This document shows positions 25,600 to 37,040 of a DNA stretch of 64,000 nucleotides, in pieces. The position numbers and the translations under genes are program-made. The stretch is taken from assembly GCA_963969395.1 (NCBI GenBank), contig OZ017795.1, forward strand, positions 12,710,001-12,774,000. The letters run 5' to 3'. Below the pieces are notes generated by a model. It had not been told where the DNA came from, did no database searches, and saw only the letters and a list, made by a program, of their open reading frames with translations. This stretch comes from Pseudoscleropodium purum (Eukaryota > Streptophyta > Bryopsida > Hypnales > Brachytheciaceae). Numbering within the stretch: the first letter of the stretch is position 1; each line of letters opens with the position of its first letter.

Positions 25600-26060
25600 A
25601 AACCACCCTTAGCAAATCACTTAAGCAATTATGAGCATGTTTTGGAGCATTGTAGCAATATAAGGCAATATAAATTTTGTACTGTGTAGAAAAATAGAAA
25701 TCACAAGGATTGCAAATTGTTCAATAATTTCATTCCTTGAACTGAAATGACTATGAATTTTGGGAGCCAAAAAATACTCAAGTGCCAATGCTAATGTCTG
25801 AACTCTTCTAATTCTAATTTTGATCACTCAAGAACTACTTTCCCACTTATTATTTCCTACTTTCTTGCTCACTAATTTGAAACATGTATTATAACCTTAG
25901 TAGTCCCAACTTTGAAAGAGGGAAAAAAAACATTTCAAGCTTCCATTGGAAATTTGTTTTAGCCTTGGTTGGAAATAACTACACCCACGTGGGTCTCTAT
26001 TCAGAAACCCTATAGATTGGATATGGATCTCTAGTTGGAAATGGGTGGTCCTACCTTAAT
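25600..26060 (+). repeat. Dispersed repeat related to 3795-4595
   Basis: Shares with 4050-4440 the blocks 'aagcaatt', 'gattgcaaa', 'ctcaagaactact', the homopurine run and 'ttggttggaaataa'. It ends at 'ggtcctacctta' (26051-26058). Confidence 0.55.
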
Positions 26061-26359
26061 GCCTTTATAATTTGACCTATTGTGGACAACAATTGAATAC
26101 ATGTTCATTGAAAAAGATCTTTTATTTGGACCTTCTCATCCACTCATCTTTCTTCCCTCTTGACTTAGGGAGAAGTGCCAAAGTTAATTGTAGTACTTGA
26201 GTATATGAAACTAGAATGGGTCCAAATGAAAACCTCACATTTATATTGAATAAAATATTCATTCTTAAGAATGGTTTGTTTTTTCATCCTTCCTCATCTT
26301 ATGTTTACACACATTGACCTCAATTTCTCAACAACGGAATTTCCCATATCCTAAATACA

Positions 26360-27053
26360 TGCCGAAATGCTTAAGTTATCACACATTGGTACTTCTACCT
26401 ACACACCCGAAGGACCCACCCAACGAGCCACCAAAGCATTCAATGTGTGCAATAAAAAACTAAGAAATAAGCAACAACGCAGTCACGCGCTCTTGGGACC
26501 TGAGCACTGCACGTCTCCGGCGTCTCCGGCGTCTCCACTCTCGAGGTCTCCAACAGCCAGTACCCACGAGTTGACTCCCGAAGACTCCTCTGCGACGTGT
26601 GAGTGGCGGTAACCAATCCCATTAAATGTTAATAGAAATAATCCTTCATTTGACCCTCTACCACACGCATTTGTAGACTTCTCTTTTTCCACGGTGTCAA
26701 ACTGTCAAAGCCTCGTTTCCATCGGACTCGCGTAAAAGTTTTCAACGTTGCCCAGTCTCCAAACGAGTCCAGCCTCACTTACTGACTGACTCGAGCTTCC
26801 CCTCCAGGACGGACCTCACACTGTCTCATCATTTCACTGCCGATCGAGTAGCTGTGAACTCTTTGCACATGATGATCAAAGCCCAGCTTCAGTTTCAAAC
26901 AATTTCATCCCCGCATCCAGAAGTGACAGCCACAACCAATTCAGTCCTTCTTACAACGCGGCCTTTGTCTCTCCCCATTCTGACCCGTACTTTTTCCTCT
27001 CGATTCCTCTCTAGTCGTCTAGGTCGCCGGCCCTTTTTCTCCCTAAAGGTGCA
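26360..27053 (+). promoter_or_regulatory. Upstream region of the CCR-like gene
   Basis: Base composition rises sharply in GC from about 26380. A short minisatellite of GTCTCCGGC units lies at 26513-26537. ORFs here (such as 26367-26612) are short and overlap on both strands, so I treat them as non-coding. Confidence 0.4.
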
Positions 27054-27066
27054 TCTTTATATATTA
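27054..27066 (+). promoter_or_regulatory. Candidate TATA box of the CCR-like gene
   Basis: The sequence 'tctttatatatta' is a good plant TATA box in otherwise GC-richer DNA. It would place transcription start near 27090 and give a leader of about 530 nt. Confidence 0.5.
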
Positions 27067-27089
27067 GTCTCCTACAGTATCCGAGTCGT

Positions 27090-27619
27090 CTGCTTTCTGG
27101 AGAACCTTTGTTGTTTGGAAGTCAGTGAAGAAGGTTCAAGTTGGAACGCAATCGGTGTGTGTGTGTGTGTGTACTAATAGAAATTCGTATTTGGGAGCCT
27201 GGGGAAGACAATAGCCAGCACTTGGTTTTCGTGTGCAGAAAGCTTCTGTTGTGCGCGCGCTATCACGTACTTAGTCTCTCTCTCTATCTATCTACGCGCT
27301 TATGCTTTGCTCTCGTCGTTTAGAGTTCATACCTTCCTTCTCCTCGCCAATACTGGGGCATTTGGGAGTGAAGAACCGGAATTCAGTGGTTTTAGGTCGC
27401 AATCGGAGCGGAGTGCGTGTGGAAGCTTGTGAGTTGCTGGAGAGTTTGTGTTTGAGGAAGACAACCAACAAGTACTTGTTGGTGGTGGACAGGGCACTTG
27501 TTGTGAGGTTGCAGAAGCTCCGTACCAAGAGCGTTTGAATCCAATTCGGAGTTGGTTTTTGGAAGCTTTCTTCTTCTTCTTTTTTCCTTTTCTTTGTTGC
27601 ACGCCTGGAGAGAATTGGA
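27090..27619 (+). other. Probable 5' leader with upstream ORFs
   Basis: If the TATA box at 27054 is used, this leader carries a (GT)9 microsatellite at 27155-27172 and upstream ORFs of 60 codons (27141-27323) and 78 codons (27302-27538), both starting with ATG. They end before the main start codon and could lower its translation. Confidence 0.4.
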
Positions 27620-30388
27620 ATGGGGGGTTGGGACTCCATGGACGGTGAAGTGGCGCAAACAGGGAGAAGGAAGTATGTCTGTGTGACAGGGAACTGGAGT
27701 TTGTTAGGCTCTTGGCTGGTGCGCAACTTGCTGGAAAAAGGGTACAATGTGCGCTCCACCCTCCGCACTACTGTTGGTAAGACTCACCCACAACCTCATT
27801 ACAGCTGGGATTAAGCAGATTTTTTTAGTTTAGTTTGATTTTTTGGAACAAATGGGAGACTAATTGCAATCGGGTCAAGGAGGCTTGAGGGATGATTAAT
27901 AGTTGTGATCGAAATTTGTTTCAGAAGTGGGTGGAATAGGATGAGGAAGTGGTTGTTGAGTTCGACGAATAAGTGAAGACTGAATCATTCGAATGGGATT
28001 TTTTAATTTTTTTAATGTTTTTTTTTAATATTTCAAAGTCAATGATGGCTTCATCCCAAATTGCCCTTCCTCATTGATTCAAAAGGATTGGTTCTGAAAT
28101 GCCTCTGTTTTACTGCCATTTCCGTGTTTTATCAAGTATCGAAATGGTTGGTAGTTGGTGGGATAACACTAGAATGCAGTGTGTTTTTTGTGGGTTGAAA
28201 TGGAATTAGTAATGAAATGGAATTAATTCAATTGGTTGGAAGGGTTGATAACGATCATCGGTAAGGGACTGTTGTGATGATCACAAGTGAAAAGAGACGT
28301 AAGGCTATCGACAAGAATATGATGCTGAAACGTAGCACGTGGAAAAAGATACTTTTAGCGATTGGGCACCTGGAGTTGATGACAGTGAATGTTTTCTGTT
28401 TCTTTTTCAGATGAGGCAGCAGCTTTGATGGCATTGCCTGGAGCTGAGCACCGGCTGGAACTTACGCAAGCTGATATGCTGGATTATGGAAGCCTGGTGG
28501 AAGTGTGTATGGGCTGTGACGGAGTTTTCCACACCTCCTCGCCTAGTGACCTTGTCTCTAACTACCCTGTAAGTCTCCAATTAACAGCGTTCAAACAGCT
28601 CTTTGTATTGTAATTAATGCACCTCTTTGCCCTCAAGAATGTGACTGAGTTAGAACAAGAATACCAACAAGTCTTTGTTTTTCAGCTTAACCGAAATCTC
28701 ACCTGGTTTTTCTTTTGTAGAAGAGTTTGTTTTTGAGACCAAGGGTTGCCAGTAGTGGCTAATGAATTGGAGCAATGTGCTACTCAGTGTCTATTTATCA
28801 TAGAAGTACATTTCTCGAGGGAGTGTCCTGCGAGCAACATGAATTGTCTACTGAAACTTGGTCAGGCATGATTTGGGTTAACCATGTATGATTTTGTTTT
28901 GATAAATTTTTTTCCTGTAAATTTTCTGCAGCCTGAGATGACAGACTTTGAAGTGCGAGGGACGTTGAACATTGTGGAGGCCTGTGCGAACTCCTCCGTG
29001 AAGAGATTGGTGTTGACTTCATCCCTTTCGGCTATGGTTTGGGATCCGCAACGGCACGCAGAGAAGGTCATTGACGAGAAGTGCTGGAGCAACTTGGATT
29101 TCTGCCGCTCGAAGAAGGTACACACACCATCTCCATCTTCACCTCTAACTTAGGTTCACCATCTCCATCTTCTCCAATTTTTCATTTCATTTAGAGTAGA
29201 GAGTGCTCAATGCATCCCATTAGGCGCTAATCATGATTTCGGGAGGATTTCACTCTTTGATGTAACTGATGAAACCTGCAAATTTTAACGTGGCTAGATT
29301 TACTAGAATGCCTCTTGGGGTTTGTCTATTAGTCTTTCTTCTAAGTATCATACCATCTATTGAGATCCTAAGGCTTGTAACTGATGAAACTAACACGAGT
29401 TTGTTGCTTCCAGCTATGGGGTCCTTTGGCCAAGACCATGACTGAGAAAGCCGCGTGGTCACTAGCGAGAGACAAAGAATTGGACATGGTGGTCATCAAC
29501 CCAGCCATTGTGCTCGGACCCAAAGTGTTCGGTACTACCCAAAGCCTCTTCACGTACTTGAAAGGTAAACAAAACCCTCTCCAACAAATTTCAAAGTCAC
29601 ACATTCCATCAAGACACGGTTGATCCAAACACTGTTTATAGATTGTAACATCTGCCCTTTCGTTTTCCGTGATCAGGACCTTGAATATTGACCTTCAATG
29701 TCAGTACTTGTACACTAAGTTGTGACCAGTATTGAAAGAACGACCACTAAATTGTACCTTGTTGTTGGCCTTCAGTGTGAATACAACACTAGATTGTGAC
29801 CAATTGATTGACAGCGTTGCTCTTGTTTTTTGGTTTTCTGCAGGTGTGAAAGAACTTCCCCAGAGTGGCTTGTTTGCGTATGCCCATGTGGAGGACGTCG
29901 CCGAGGCTCACATTCGGGCTCTGGAAGCCACGGAAGCTTCTGGGCGTTATATTTGCTATGAGAACGTTTTGAGTGAGGAGAAGCTTGTGGAACTGATTCG
30001 CAAACTCTACCCTGACAGCACGGTTCCTTCCAGGTATTTCTAGACTATTCCTAGATCCTTCCTTCTGTAGTTACACTCATCCCACTCTAATTGCACATTC
30101 CCTTCATGTTCCCTGAGACCCTCTCATGTTGTCAGTGTAGAATTCTACATGGGATTATTGGGTTTACAGAGGGTTTAGGGTACCAAGAGAATCATCTGCT
30201 GCATTTCGCTTTGACGTTTTTCGCATTCTAATGGTAGCAGTGAATTGGGTATTAAAATTTGAAGCTGATTGTGTGTGGGTTGTGTGCGGTTGTGCAGATT
30301 TTCTAAGAACGGGATCCCACATGTATTGTCAAATGAGAAAGTGAAGAATCTAGGAGTATTATCTCCTGTGCAGCAGAAGTTGCAGTGA
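27620..30388 (+). CDS. Cinnamoyl-CoA reductase-like protein (extended SDR)
   Basis: Six exons splice in phase: 27620-27776, 28411-28568, 28932-29117, 29414-29564, 29844-30033 and 30298-30388 (933 nt, 310 residues). The product belongs to the CCR/dihydroflavonol-reductase group of NAD(P)-dependent reductases. VCVTGNWSLLGSWLV (20-34) is the nucleotide-binding turn; the middle glycine of the usual GxxGxxG is Ser27. The serine motif LTSS lies at 133-136, the family signature INPAIVLGP near 195, and YAHVEDVAEAHIRAL after the last substrate-side segment. The active-site YxxxK reads GPLAK: Lys174 is kept but Gly170 occupies the tyrosine position. The CCR motif NWYCYGK is absent. It is therefore a CCR-like relative rather than a lignin CCR, and may lack normal reductase activity. 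Its substrate is unknown. The ATG at 27620 is the first in the exon; Met7 is an alternative. Confidence 0.92.
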
Positions 30389-32010
30389 GGAGTAAGAATT
30401 CTTGGCTTGAGGTTTTTTCATTTTGAACGTGGTGGAAATCTCTTGCCCCTTGTTAGAAATTGCAATCCTTCGTCTCGAATTCCCCTTCAATCTAGAGATG
30501 CGGAGACACGCGGTGGTTGTGAAATATCAGATCGTCTGTCACCCATTTATGGGGTGAAAGCATTTACATCAACAGCTCATCAACAGCTTCAACAACCTGG
30601 TTTTGACAGAAGATTTTCTTTCTCTGTAAAAATAAGACTTTCCTGTTTATTGGTAGACAGCTCTCAAAGAAAAGTGGGAGATTACCAAGAGTGTAATGTG
30701 ATGTGGCAATTTTCTGTTGCCCCCTTTAGAAAAGAAAGCATCGGATGTTTTTGCGAAGTTGCTGAGTGATGATAGCATAGGAGACGTCGAGTCACTTAAA
30801 TCTGTACACGGGCGAAGTTATGAACGGTGGTAGCTGTGCAAAGCAAATGTGTAAAGGTTGTACTATGAATGTAGGTTCTTATGGAACTTACATGTGCCTA
30901 CCAAATATGCATATAAATTCACAGTTAATTCTATTGCAACTGATTGTTCAATTTCTATTATGCGCGTTTTGTTACTCATTTACGAGATGTCATTTTGAAG
31001 GAACATGCCGTGGAAAGCAAAATTTAAACATAAATAAATCGCAAGGAGTTTGCTCAATTTTATTTCATAGTTTTCTTTTTGTTTGGCTTTGATGCAAACA
31101 TATTCTTGGGACAGAATTCAGAGAGTTTAGGAGTTACATTTCCATAACCCCTGTGAATGATATATCTGGAGTAGTTACTTTGTTCGTGATGCCACGTCCA
31201 GTGTTCAAGGTAGATGAATTATTGTCTCTTTCAGCAGTCCGAAATGGATTCTAAACCATAATCTATTATTCTTGTTCTTAAACCTTAGTTCAGCAAAAAA
31301 ATTAGAACCTATATTTCCTTATTTAATTGCATAGGACTTGGCACGATGCTCAATAATGCTCTCCAGCCTTCATGATTGTTAGTTCAAAACCCTCTGTCCT
31401 ACCACCAATAGAGAAACTTGAAAACATTGCACCTACTCTCTAAACATGTCACAAGTTGTGTGCAGTAATTGCCTTAATCTTTTCATTTCCAAGTCACGAA
31501 ACTTTTGTGGAAGTGCTAACAAAAATCTTCATGATTCCAATAGGAAGCGGCATGGAGAACTATTCTGAACTTCAGTTAATAAGATAATTTGTGTGTATTC
31601 TTCAACATTTAGTCTCTGGTCTTGGATCGATTACCAAGCCAAAGAGTGACTTATGAATGATTTCAAATAAACGATTCTAATTGTGTCAAAAGTAAATGGT
31701 GTTACTGTGCTACTAATTGTAAAGTTATTAATATTTTCTGTAAAAAAAATGCTTATTGATACCATAGATCACTCTTGTAGCATATTTTGGGAACTTCTAG
31801 CTTCTTGCTATTGATATCAATTTTAACCATCCCAAATGATTTCTTTAAGAAGATTCAAAAATTCAAGATTATTTCAAATCTTGATGAAAAAAAAAATTGA
31901 AAATTGTTAACAGTTCATGGAAGATATCTGATTTTATGTATTGGAAAAATTATACTCTGTAATCAGTTTAAATCTACTTGAAAAGGTTGTCTACTCTTAA
32001 AGTGACCTCT
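30389..32010. other. 3' flank of the CCR-like gene, then AT-rich DNA
   Basis: Higher GC to about 30850 suggests a 3' UTR. An 'aataaa' signal is present near 31033. ORFs at 30407-30769 and 30820-31092 match nothing I know and are probably chance. No further gene is visible to 32010. Confidence 0.4.
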
Positions 32011-32014
32011 GAAG

Positions 32015-32296
32015 AGCTCATTGCATTTGAGGAAAGCTAATAAAACTTCATGAAACAATTTTTGGTAAATTTTTGTAGGAAGAAAAATGGAATTGGCATG
32101 TAACTCATTGCAAGTTGTTTTATATTTATTGTAGCTTCATGGAATTTGTTACAAATTTTTGAAGTTGAAACACAGTGGTCACTAGAAGCAACCACCTCTT
32201 GAAATGTACATTGTTAGTATATAGAAGAAAGCAAAATGTACTTCAACATTAGAAGTCACTTTTAGAGCAAGATTGCTATTAGAGTATCCTACCTTA
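32015..32296 (-). repeat. CTACCTTA repeat family, diverged copy 4
   Basis: In inverse orientation this shares 'caagttgttt', 'ttgttacaaattttt', 'ccacctcttgaaatgtacattg' (in part) with 25223-25547. It abuts a CTACCTTA motif at 32289-32296. Confidence 0.45.
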
Positions 32297-32369
32297 CATT
32301 GATTAGTTGTTGTGTATAGACAATTGGGCTCTATCAAGACAATGGTTAAGTTAAGGTGGAGGTTCTAGT

Positions 32370-32740
32370 ATCCAATCATTTAAGCAATTTTGGAGCAGAT
32401 CGCAAGTAGAATGAGGTTGTGGAAATGTGGGGATTGCAAATTTTTCGGAATTTAATTTGCAAAATTGAAGTTATTGTGATTTTTGGGAGCCAAAAAGTAT
32501 TCTTTACCAATAGCCAATGTATAAAGTCTTACAATTCCAATCATTTAAGAACTACTTTTCCACTCACTACTTCAAGACATGTGTCATAATCTATTAGTCT
32601 CACCCTTGAAAAAGACCAAAAAAACACATTCCAAGCTTTGGTTTGAATTTTGTTCCAATCTTAGTTGGAAATATTATATCCTATAATTTGGATATTAGAT
32701 ATGGTTGACAATTGGTGCTTCTAACTTACATTTGTTTGTT
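32370..32740 (+). repeat. Dispersed repeat related to 3795-4595 and 25600-26060
   Basis: Shared blocks are 'caatcatttaagcaatttt', 'ggggattgcaaa', 'tttaagaactacttttccac', 'gacatgtgtcataat' and 'attggtgcttct'. It ends close to the left border of the PLATZ-containing duplication. Confidence 0.55.
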
Positions 32741-34986
32741 TAAGATAGGATGGAAGAAAACATGAGATAACTTAACTTACAAGGAGGTAGGCTTAATTGG
32801 TTATTTATTCCTTTCAGTTTATATGGTAACTACATCTAAAATTATACAACTAAGCAATTCAACAAGATTCCCATTATATATATAATTTTTTTGGTTGACC
32901 ATTGTTGGTAGTTAATGGGAGAGTCTGGATTTTCTTAAAATGCATTTTTGGGACAATATATGAATAAACTATAAATTTTCAGAATGCTGAAAATAGGTGT
33001 TTCTAAAACCAATGATAGTCTCTCATAAATAGTGGGAGTACATTGTAGGCAAGAATTTATAGTAGTCAGTTTTAAAAAGCAATTAAAAAGTAGATATAAT
33101 TACCTTAATACAAGAATAGGACTATAGGAGTCAAAGATGGAAATTGTGTAGGTTGAGAATAGTACTTAATACATTTTTGGTTTACTAAGGGTATTTAACC
33201 CATAAAAGACCATCGCCTTTTTTCCATCCAAAAACACTCAAAATTGCCATTTCTATTGCAAAGAGGAAACTAAAATTGTGAAGTTTGAGTTTCTACATAT
33301 CTAACTATAGGATGTTGCACTAGACTAGTGTAAGAATGTATGGGAGAAATTTTACAAACTTTGCATTGACTCCATAGATTGCAAGATATTTGGACTTTAT
33401 GTGAAGAAAACAAGTTTTTTTGCACCTTGAGTGACTAGATTATTTGACTTTGAACCTTCTTAATTAAAAATTTTTAAATATAAAGTTTGAATTAAGAAAA
33501 ACTTATTTCAAATCCATATTGAGTTGAGAGTCTAGGAAAAAAATGAAATGAAATGAAATTAAAAAACACATAATTTCCAACCTTAAACTATTTTGTTAAA
33601 TAGAAGTAGGTACAAAATAGATAAAATAAATAAATTAATCAATCAATCAATTAATTAATTAATTAATAATATCTCTAAGATGAAATTAATACAACTTTTT
33701 TCATTTAGAGAAATAGTCTACAAACTTTTGGACCAATTGAGCATCACATTTCTAAAATTCATAATGAATTTGTAGTTTGTCAAAAAAAACTTCAATTGCA
33801 TTTCCTATTTCTCACATTGTTTATATTTGAATTTTTCTTTAAATATTCAATAATGCCAATAGGGCAAACCAATCATTATGCTTGTCATAGGTTGATTTAC
33901 CTTAATTCCAGTGGTGAAATTGTTCTAGAAAGTAAAAAATTTTAATCCTATGGAACTTTTTCTTCAATTGTGAAGATTGAGTTTAGAAATAAATCCCAAA
34001 AGATATTTTCTCAATCAAAAAGACTCTATAATTGCCTAAAAAACAAGATGTTCAATGCCTAATACATCCCTAATTCAAATGCAATGAATCAAGCTTTCCA
34101 TATAGAAAAAAATATTATCTATTTAAGAAGGAAAATATGTAAAATTTTTATTTCAAGGCTTTGTGGATTTTTTTTGTTCTCCAATAAGGTAAAAAATGTA
34201 CTTAGGATGGCACAACTTTTGTTTTTGGTCACTAATTGAAATAGAAATTATATTCTTGGAAAGCTCATATATTTTCCTATCTTAAGAAAAAGTTTCAAAA
34301 AATCAAAACAAAATTTGGGACAATGGAAGCCTACCCAAAATCCATTTTGTCCTATGTCCCATATTCCATGTCCTATCTTAAGTCTAATACAAATATAATA
34401 TAAAAATATATGAATAATTAATAAGTGGATACAAAGATAGATTAAAATACCCATGCATGTAGTTTTAAATATGGATTGGTGTGTACAAGCATACAATATT
34501 TCATATATCTTTTGAACCTCTAAAATCAATCATAAATCCACCTATATACTATAGTTGTAGAGCAATTTCAAGTTTTCAATCAAAAAAAATTCTAAAAATA
34601 GAACCCGGAATTTTTGGAAAATTAATTTTTCAGAAATAAAACATTATGTATGGTGATAAAAAGAATATTGGAAAAAAAAATTCCATTTTTAGCATCTGCC
34701 AAACCTTATTTTGGAAAACAAAATATTCTTCAAAAAGGTGCCATTTTTTTTTTTCATAAACACTTTATGTATCAACATTATTAACTTAGCACAATAGTGA
34801 CTAACTTAGCATTATAGTGACTTCAAGATGACATTGTTCCTTATAAACTCAATTTAGTCATAAACATTTTAAAAGCCATTTTTGACAATTTCACAAGTCA
34901 TTTGACATTCCATAAACATCACCCTTCATTGAATGATCCATTGAAGGTTAGAGCAAAACACTTCATATATCAACATTAATATGGAC

Positions 34987-35829
34987 TTAATCAACAGTCA
35001 CATCAAAGATTTCACACAAATGATCTAGATCACTACATTGATATCCAAGTGGAAAGGCTAAATAATCATAATCATGAACTTGGATTTCATTTGGATCCAC
35101 CATTTGAGTAACACTAATTGTATTAACTTCTTCAGCTTCTTTGACTTCTTCATCCTTCACCATAGTTGTTCCTTCTGCATGTACACTTGACATAGGCATA
35201 GATCCTAAAGCACTAATATTTTGTCTTTTTTGGAATTGGAATTGAATCTTTTCCTCCATTGTCAGTGGACACTCAAAATTGTGATTTTGTAAGTCAATAC
35301 TTGCCTTAAGCTTGAGCCACTTCAACTCTTGTATTCGCCTTGCATATGTAAGAAGACACTCAATTGAGCATACCTCAACTCCATCTTTTGAGTTGGATGT
35401 CTTTGAAATGGGTAAATCACACCCTCGACATATGAGTTGAAGAGGATCTTCAAAACCCTTCATCCTTTTTCTTGGTGACCTTTGTGGCGTTTTCAACTTA
35501 AAAATGTTTTCCTTGTTTCCAATGAACTTTTGAATTTTGTTAGCATTCTCACCAAGGAAGGTCTCCACCTCGGATGCATTTACTGCATGCTCGTTTGAAA
35601 TTCGCCTTACTTGCAACCAAGGGTGATGGTCATGTGGTTGGTTGGTCTTGAACTTCATGGGACACAATCCTCCTTCCTTGCATGCCAAGCAATAATAGTT
35701 GTTGCACTCTCGATTTGAGTTGCAACTTGGACAATTCAAACTACCTCGAGCCTGAATATTGGTTAAGTAATTTGCAAAGATGAAGCACATCCAAAGGTTA
35801 TGGCACTCTGCTCCCGTCAAGTTTACCAT
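34987..35829 (-). CDS. PLATZ-family zinc-binding transcription factor, copy A
   Basis: One exon encodes 280 residues from the ATG at 35829. The PLATZ pattern is visible. An N-terminal cluster has C33, C36, C42, C47, C50 and C56, then H66/H68/H69, followed by the family hallmark WLQVRRISNEHAV (71-83). A second cluster, CRGC (134-137) and CSIEC (154-158), follows after a basic stretch SPRKRMK (118-124) that may be a nuclear signal. The tail is acidic (225-234) and unlike the PLATZ proteins I know. PLATZ proteins bind A/T-rich DNA in the nucleus and mostly repress. The ORF stays open upstream of the ATG to 35964, but the paralogue has a 1-bp length change there, so I chose 35829. Known PLATZ genes usually have introns within the domain; this one does not. 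Upstream non-coding exons are likely. Confidence 0.85.
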   Translation of the reverse strand: MVNLTGAECHNLWMCFIFANYLTNIQARGSLNCPSCNSNRECNNYYCLACKEGGLCPMKFKTNQPHDHHPWLQVRRISNEHAVNASEVETFLGENANKIQKFIGNKENIFKLKTPQRSPRKRMKGFEDPLQLICRGCDLPISKTSNSKDGVEVCSIECLLTYARRIQELKWLKLKASIDLQNHNFECPLTMEEKIQFQFQKRQNISALGSMPMSSVHAEGTTMVKDEEVKEAEEVNTISVTQMVDPNEIQVHDYDYLAFPLGYQCSDLDHLCEIFDVTVD

Positions 35830-36293
35830 AGTGGAAAGGTTGAATTTGACTATTTGTAGAAAAAAATATTTGAACCTAGTGTGATACATAAAAAAAAAGG
35901 CATAATTAGTGAGTATTTGTAGATTAACCAATAGAAAGTTGTATAACCTTTGAAAAAACTTCAAGAATGTTTAAAGCAATAGTATGGTATCAACTATAAA
36001 ACTTCATATAATGTAGTAAAAAAGAAAAATCTATGAATTTAAAAAAAAAATCAACATTGTCATGTAATGCCAATTATTTTTAAAGATTGTAGTAAGTGCA
36101 CTCACCATAGCCTACTTACAATTTCATTCTAGTCAAATGCAAAGTCAAGCTATCCAAGAGGTAAAATTCTCAACACAGTAGCAATAAACTTGTAATTTTA
36201 AGAAAATTGTATACTTTATTAAAAATTTCTAAAAAAGAAAGAAGAAACTTTATGATGATGTATATTAAAACTAGTTTTGAAAAAAAGTTGAAT

Positions 36294-36299
36294 ACTTAC
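36294..36299 (-). other. Conserved donor site of a leader intron, PLATZ copy A
   Basis: On the minus strand AAA|GTAAGT lies about 200 bp after the TATA box; the same donor is conserved in copy B at 52989-52994. A second conserved GTAAGT is at 36114-36119 (52811-52816 in copy B). This suggests one or two leader introns between promoter and coding exon. Confidence 0.4.
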
Positions 36300-36497
36300 T
36301 TTAGTAAATATTGAAAACTGAAGTTGATGGTTGTTTTTAAGCCTTTCCAAAAATTTTGTCCAACTATTGAGCTATGCTTAAAATTGAAAACTTTCACCAA
36401 CTACACAAAGCAATAGCCTATTCTCGATGCAATAGCCTATACAAGACTCTATTTTCAATGTTTCTAGTGACAATGAAAACTTTAGTTGTGGAGTGGG

Positions 36498-36505
36498 TAT
36501 TTATA
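36498..36505 (-). promoter_or_regulatory. TATA box of PLATZ copy A
   Basis: TATAAATA on the minus strand, in the context AAAAG-TATAAATA-CCCACTC. It is conserved in copy B (53196-53203) and lies about 670 bp upstream of the start codon. Confidence 0.6.
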
Positions 36506-37040
36506 CTTTTAGATAGGATTGATTTCGCTACTATCAAGGCCACTTTGTAGTGGAGGAAAGAATGCCTCGAAAGTTGGGAATGAGATGAGATTGGAGGAGA
36601 AAGATATTTGAGAAGAAAGGAATAGGATTTGAGTGGGGAAAATAGGCCTCAGAAAAAAGGTTTATTGTTAGAATAGAGAAAACTTGCTGGTTTAGAAGTA
36701 GAGAAGATCAAACAGTTGAATGGGAGAGAAAATTGCTTTAGAAAAAGGATTTATGGATTGTGATACTATTTTCAAGGTTCCAAGATATTTGAAATCTTGA
36801 TAGTTCTTCTTTGAGTTTATTTTTATTTTAATCATTCTTTTAATAAACAAAGGTTACCAATATTTTAATAAAATACTGACTTTAATTTTTTCAAATGAAG
36901 TTATCATGAGAAATAATTTTTTATTTGGGAAACACTTTGAGCTACATATTCTTTGCCTTTATTACAAAGTATATATTGTCAATAGTTTGTATATTTTCTA
37001 TAGTTCTTTTACATTCAAAGAACTAAATATTGAGGTTGTA

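Larger units (their letters stand above)
32941..37040. repeat. Segmental duplication, copy A (~4.1 kb)
   Basis: From 'tgcatttttgggacaat' (32941) to about 'aatattgaggtt' (37040) the sequence runs parallel to 49635-53690, same orientation, about 16.7 kb away. Flanks outside these points do not match. A 160-nt non-coding sample compared by eye is roughly 90% identical. The segment contains one PLATZ gene with its promoter. A tract of TTAA and ATCA units lies at 33634-33668 only in this copy. Confidence 0.8.

Noticed and set aside
26367..26692. Overlapping small ORFs on both strands upstream of the CCR-like gene
   Set aside because: They arise from raised GC and a GTCTCCGGC minisatellite. No splice or domain support.
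27292..27768. 158-codon minus-strand ORF across the leader and exon 1 of the CCR-like gene
   Set aside because: It overlaps a well supported plus-strand exon, is low in complexity (Lys, Ser, Thr, Pro) and matches nothing known.
29266..29393. 'gtaactgatgaaac' occurs twice in intron 3 of the CCR-like gene and again near 63647; TGATGA suggests a box C/D snoRNA
   Set aside because: No matching D box (CTGA) or terminal stem is found at a suitable distance, so the repeat is probably chance or a small footprint.
35830..35964. N-terminal extension of PLATZ copy A by 45 residues
   Set aside because: The paralogue has a 1-bp length difference just upstream of the conserved ATG, so the frame is not kept. 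The extension is also very rich in Phe, Tyr and Leu, as expected from translated AT-rich DNA.
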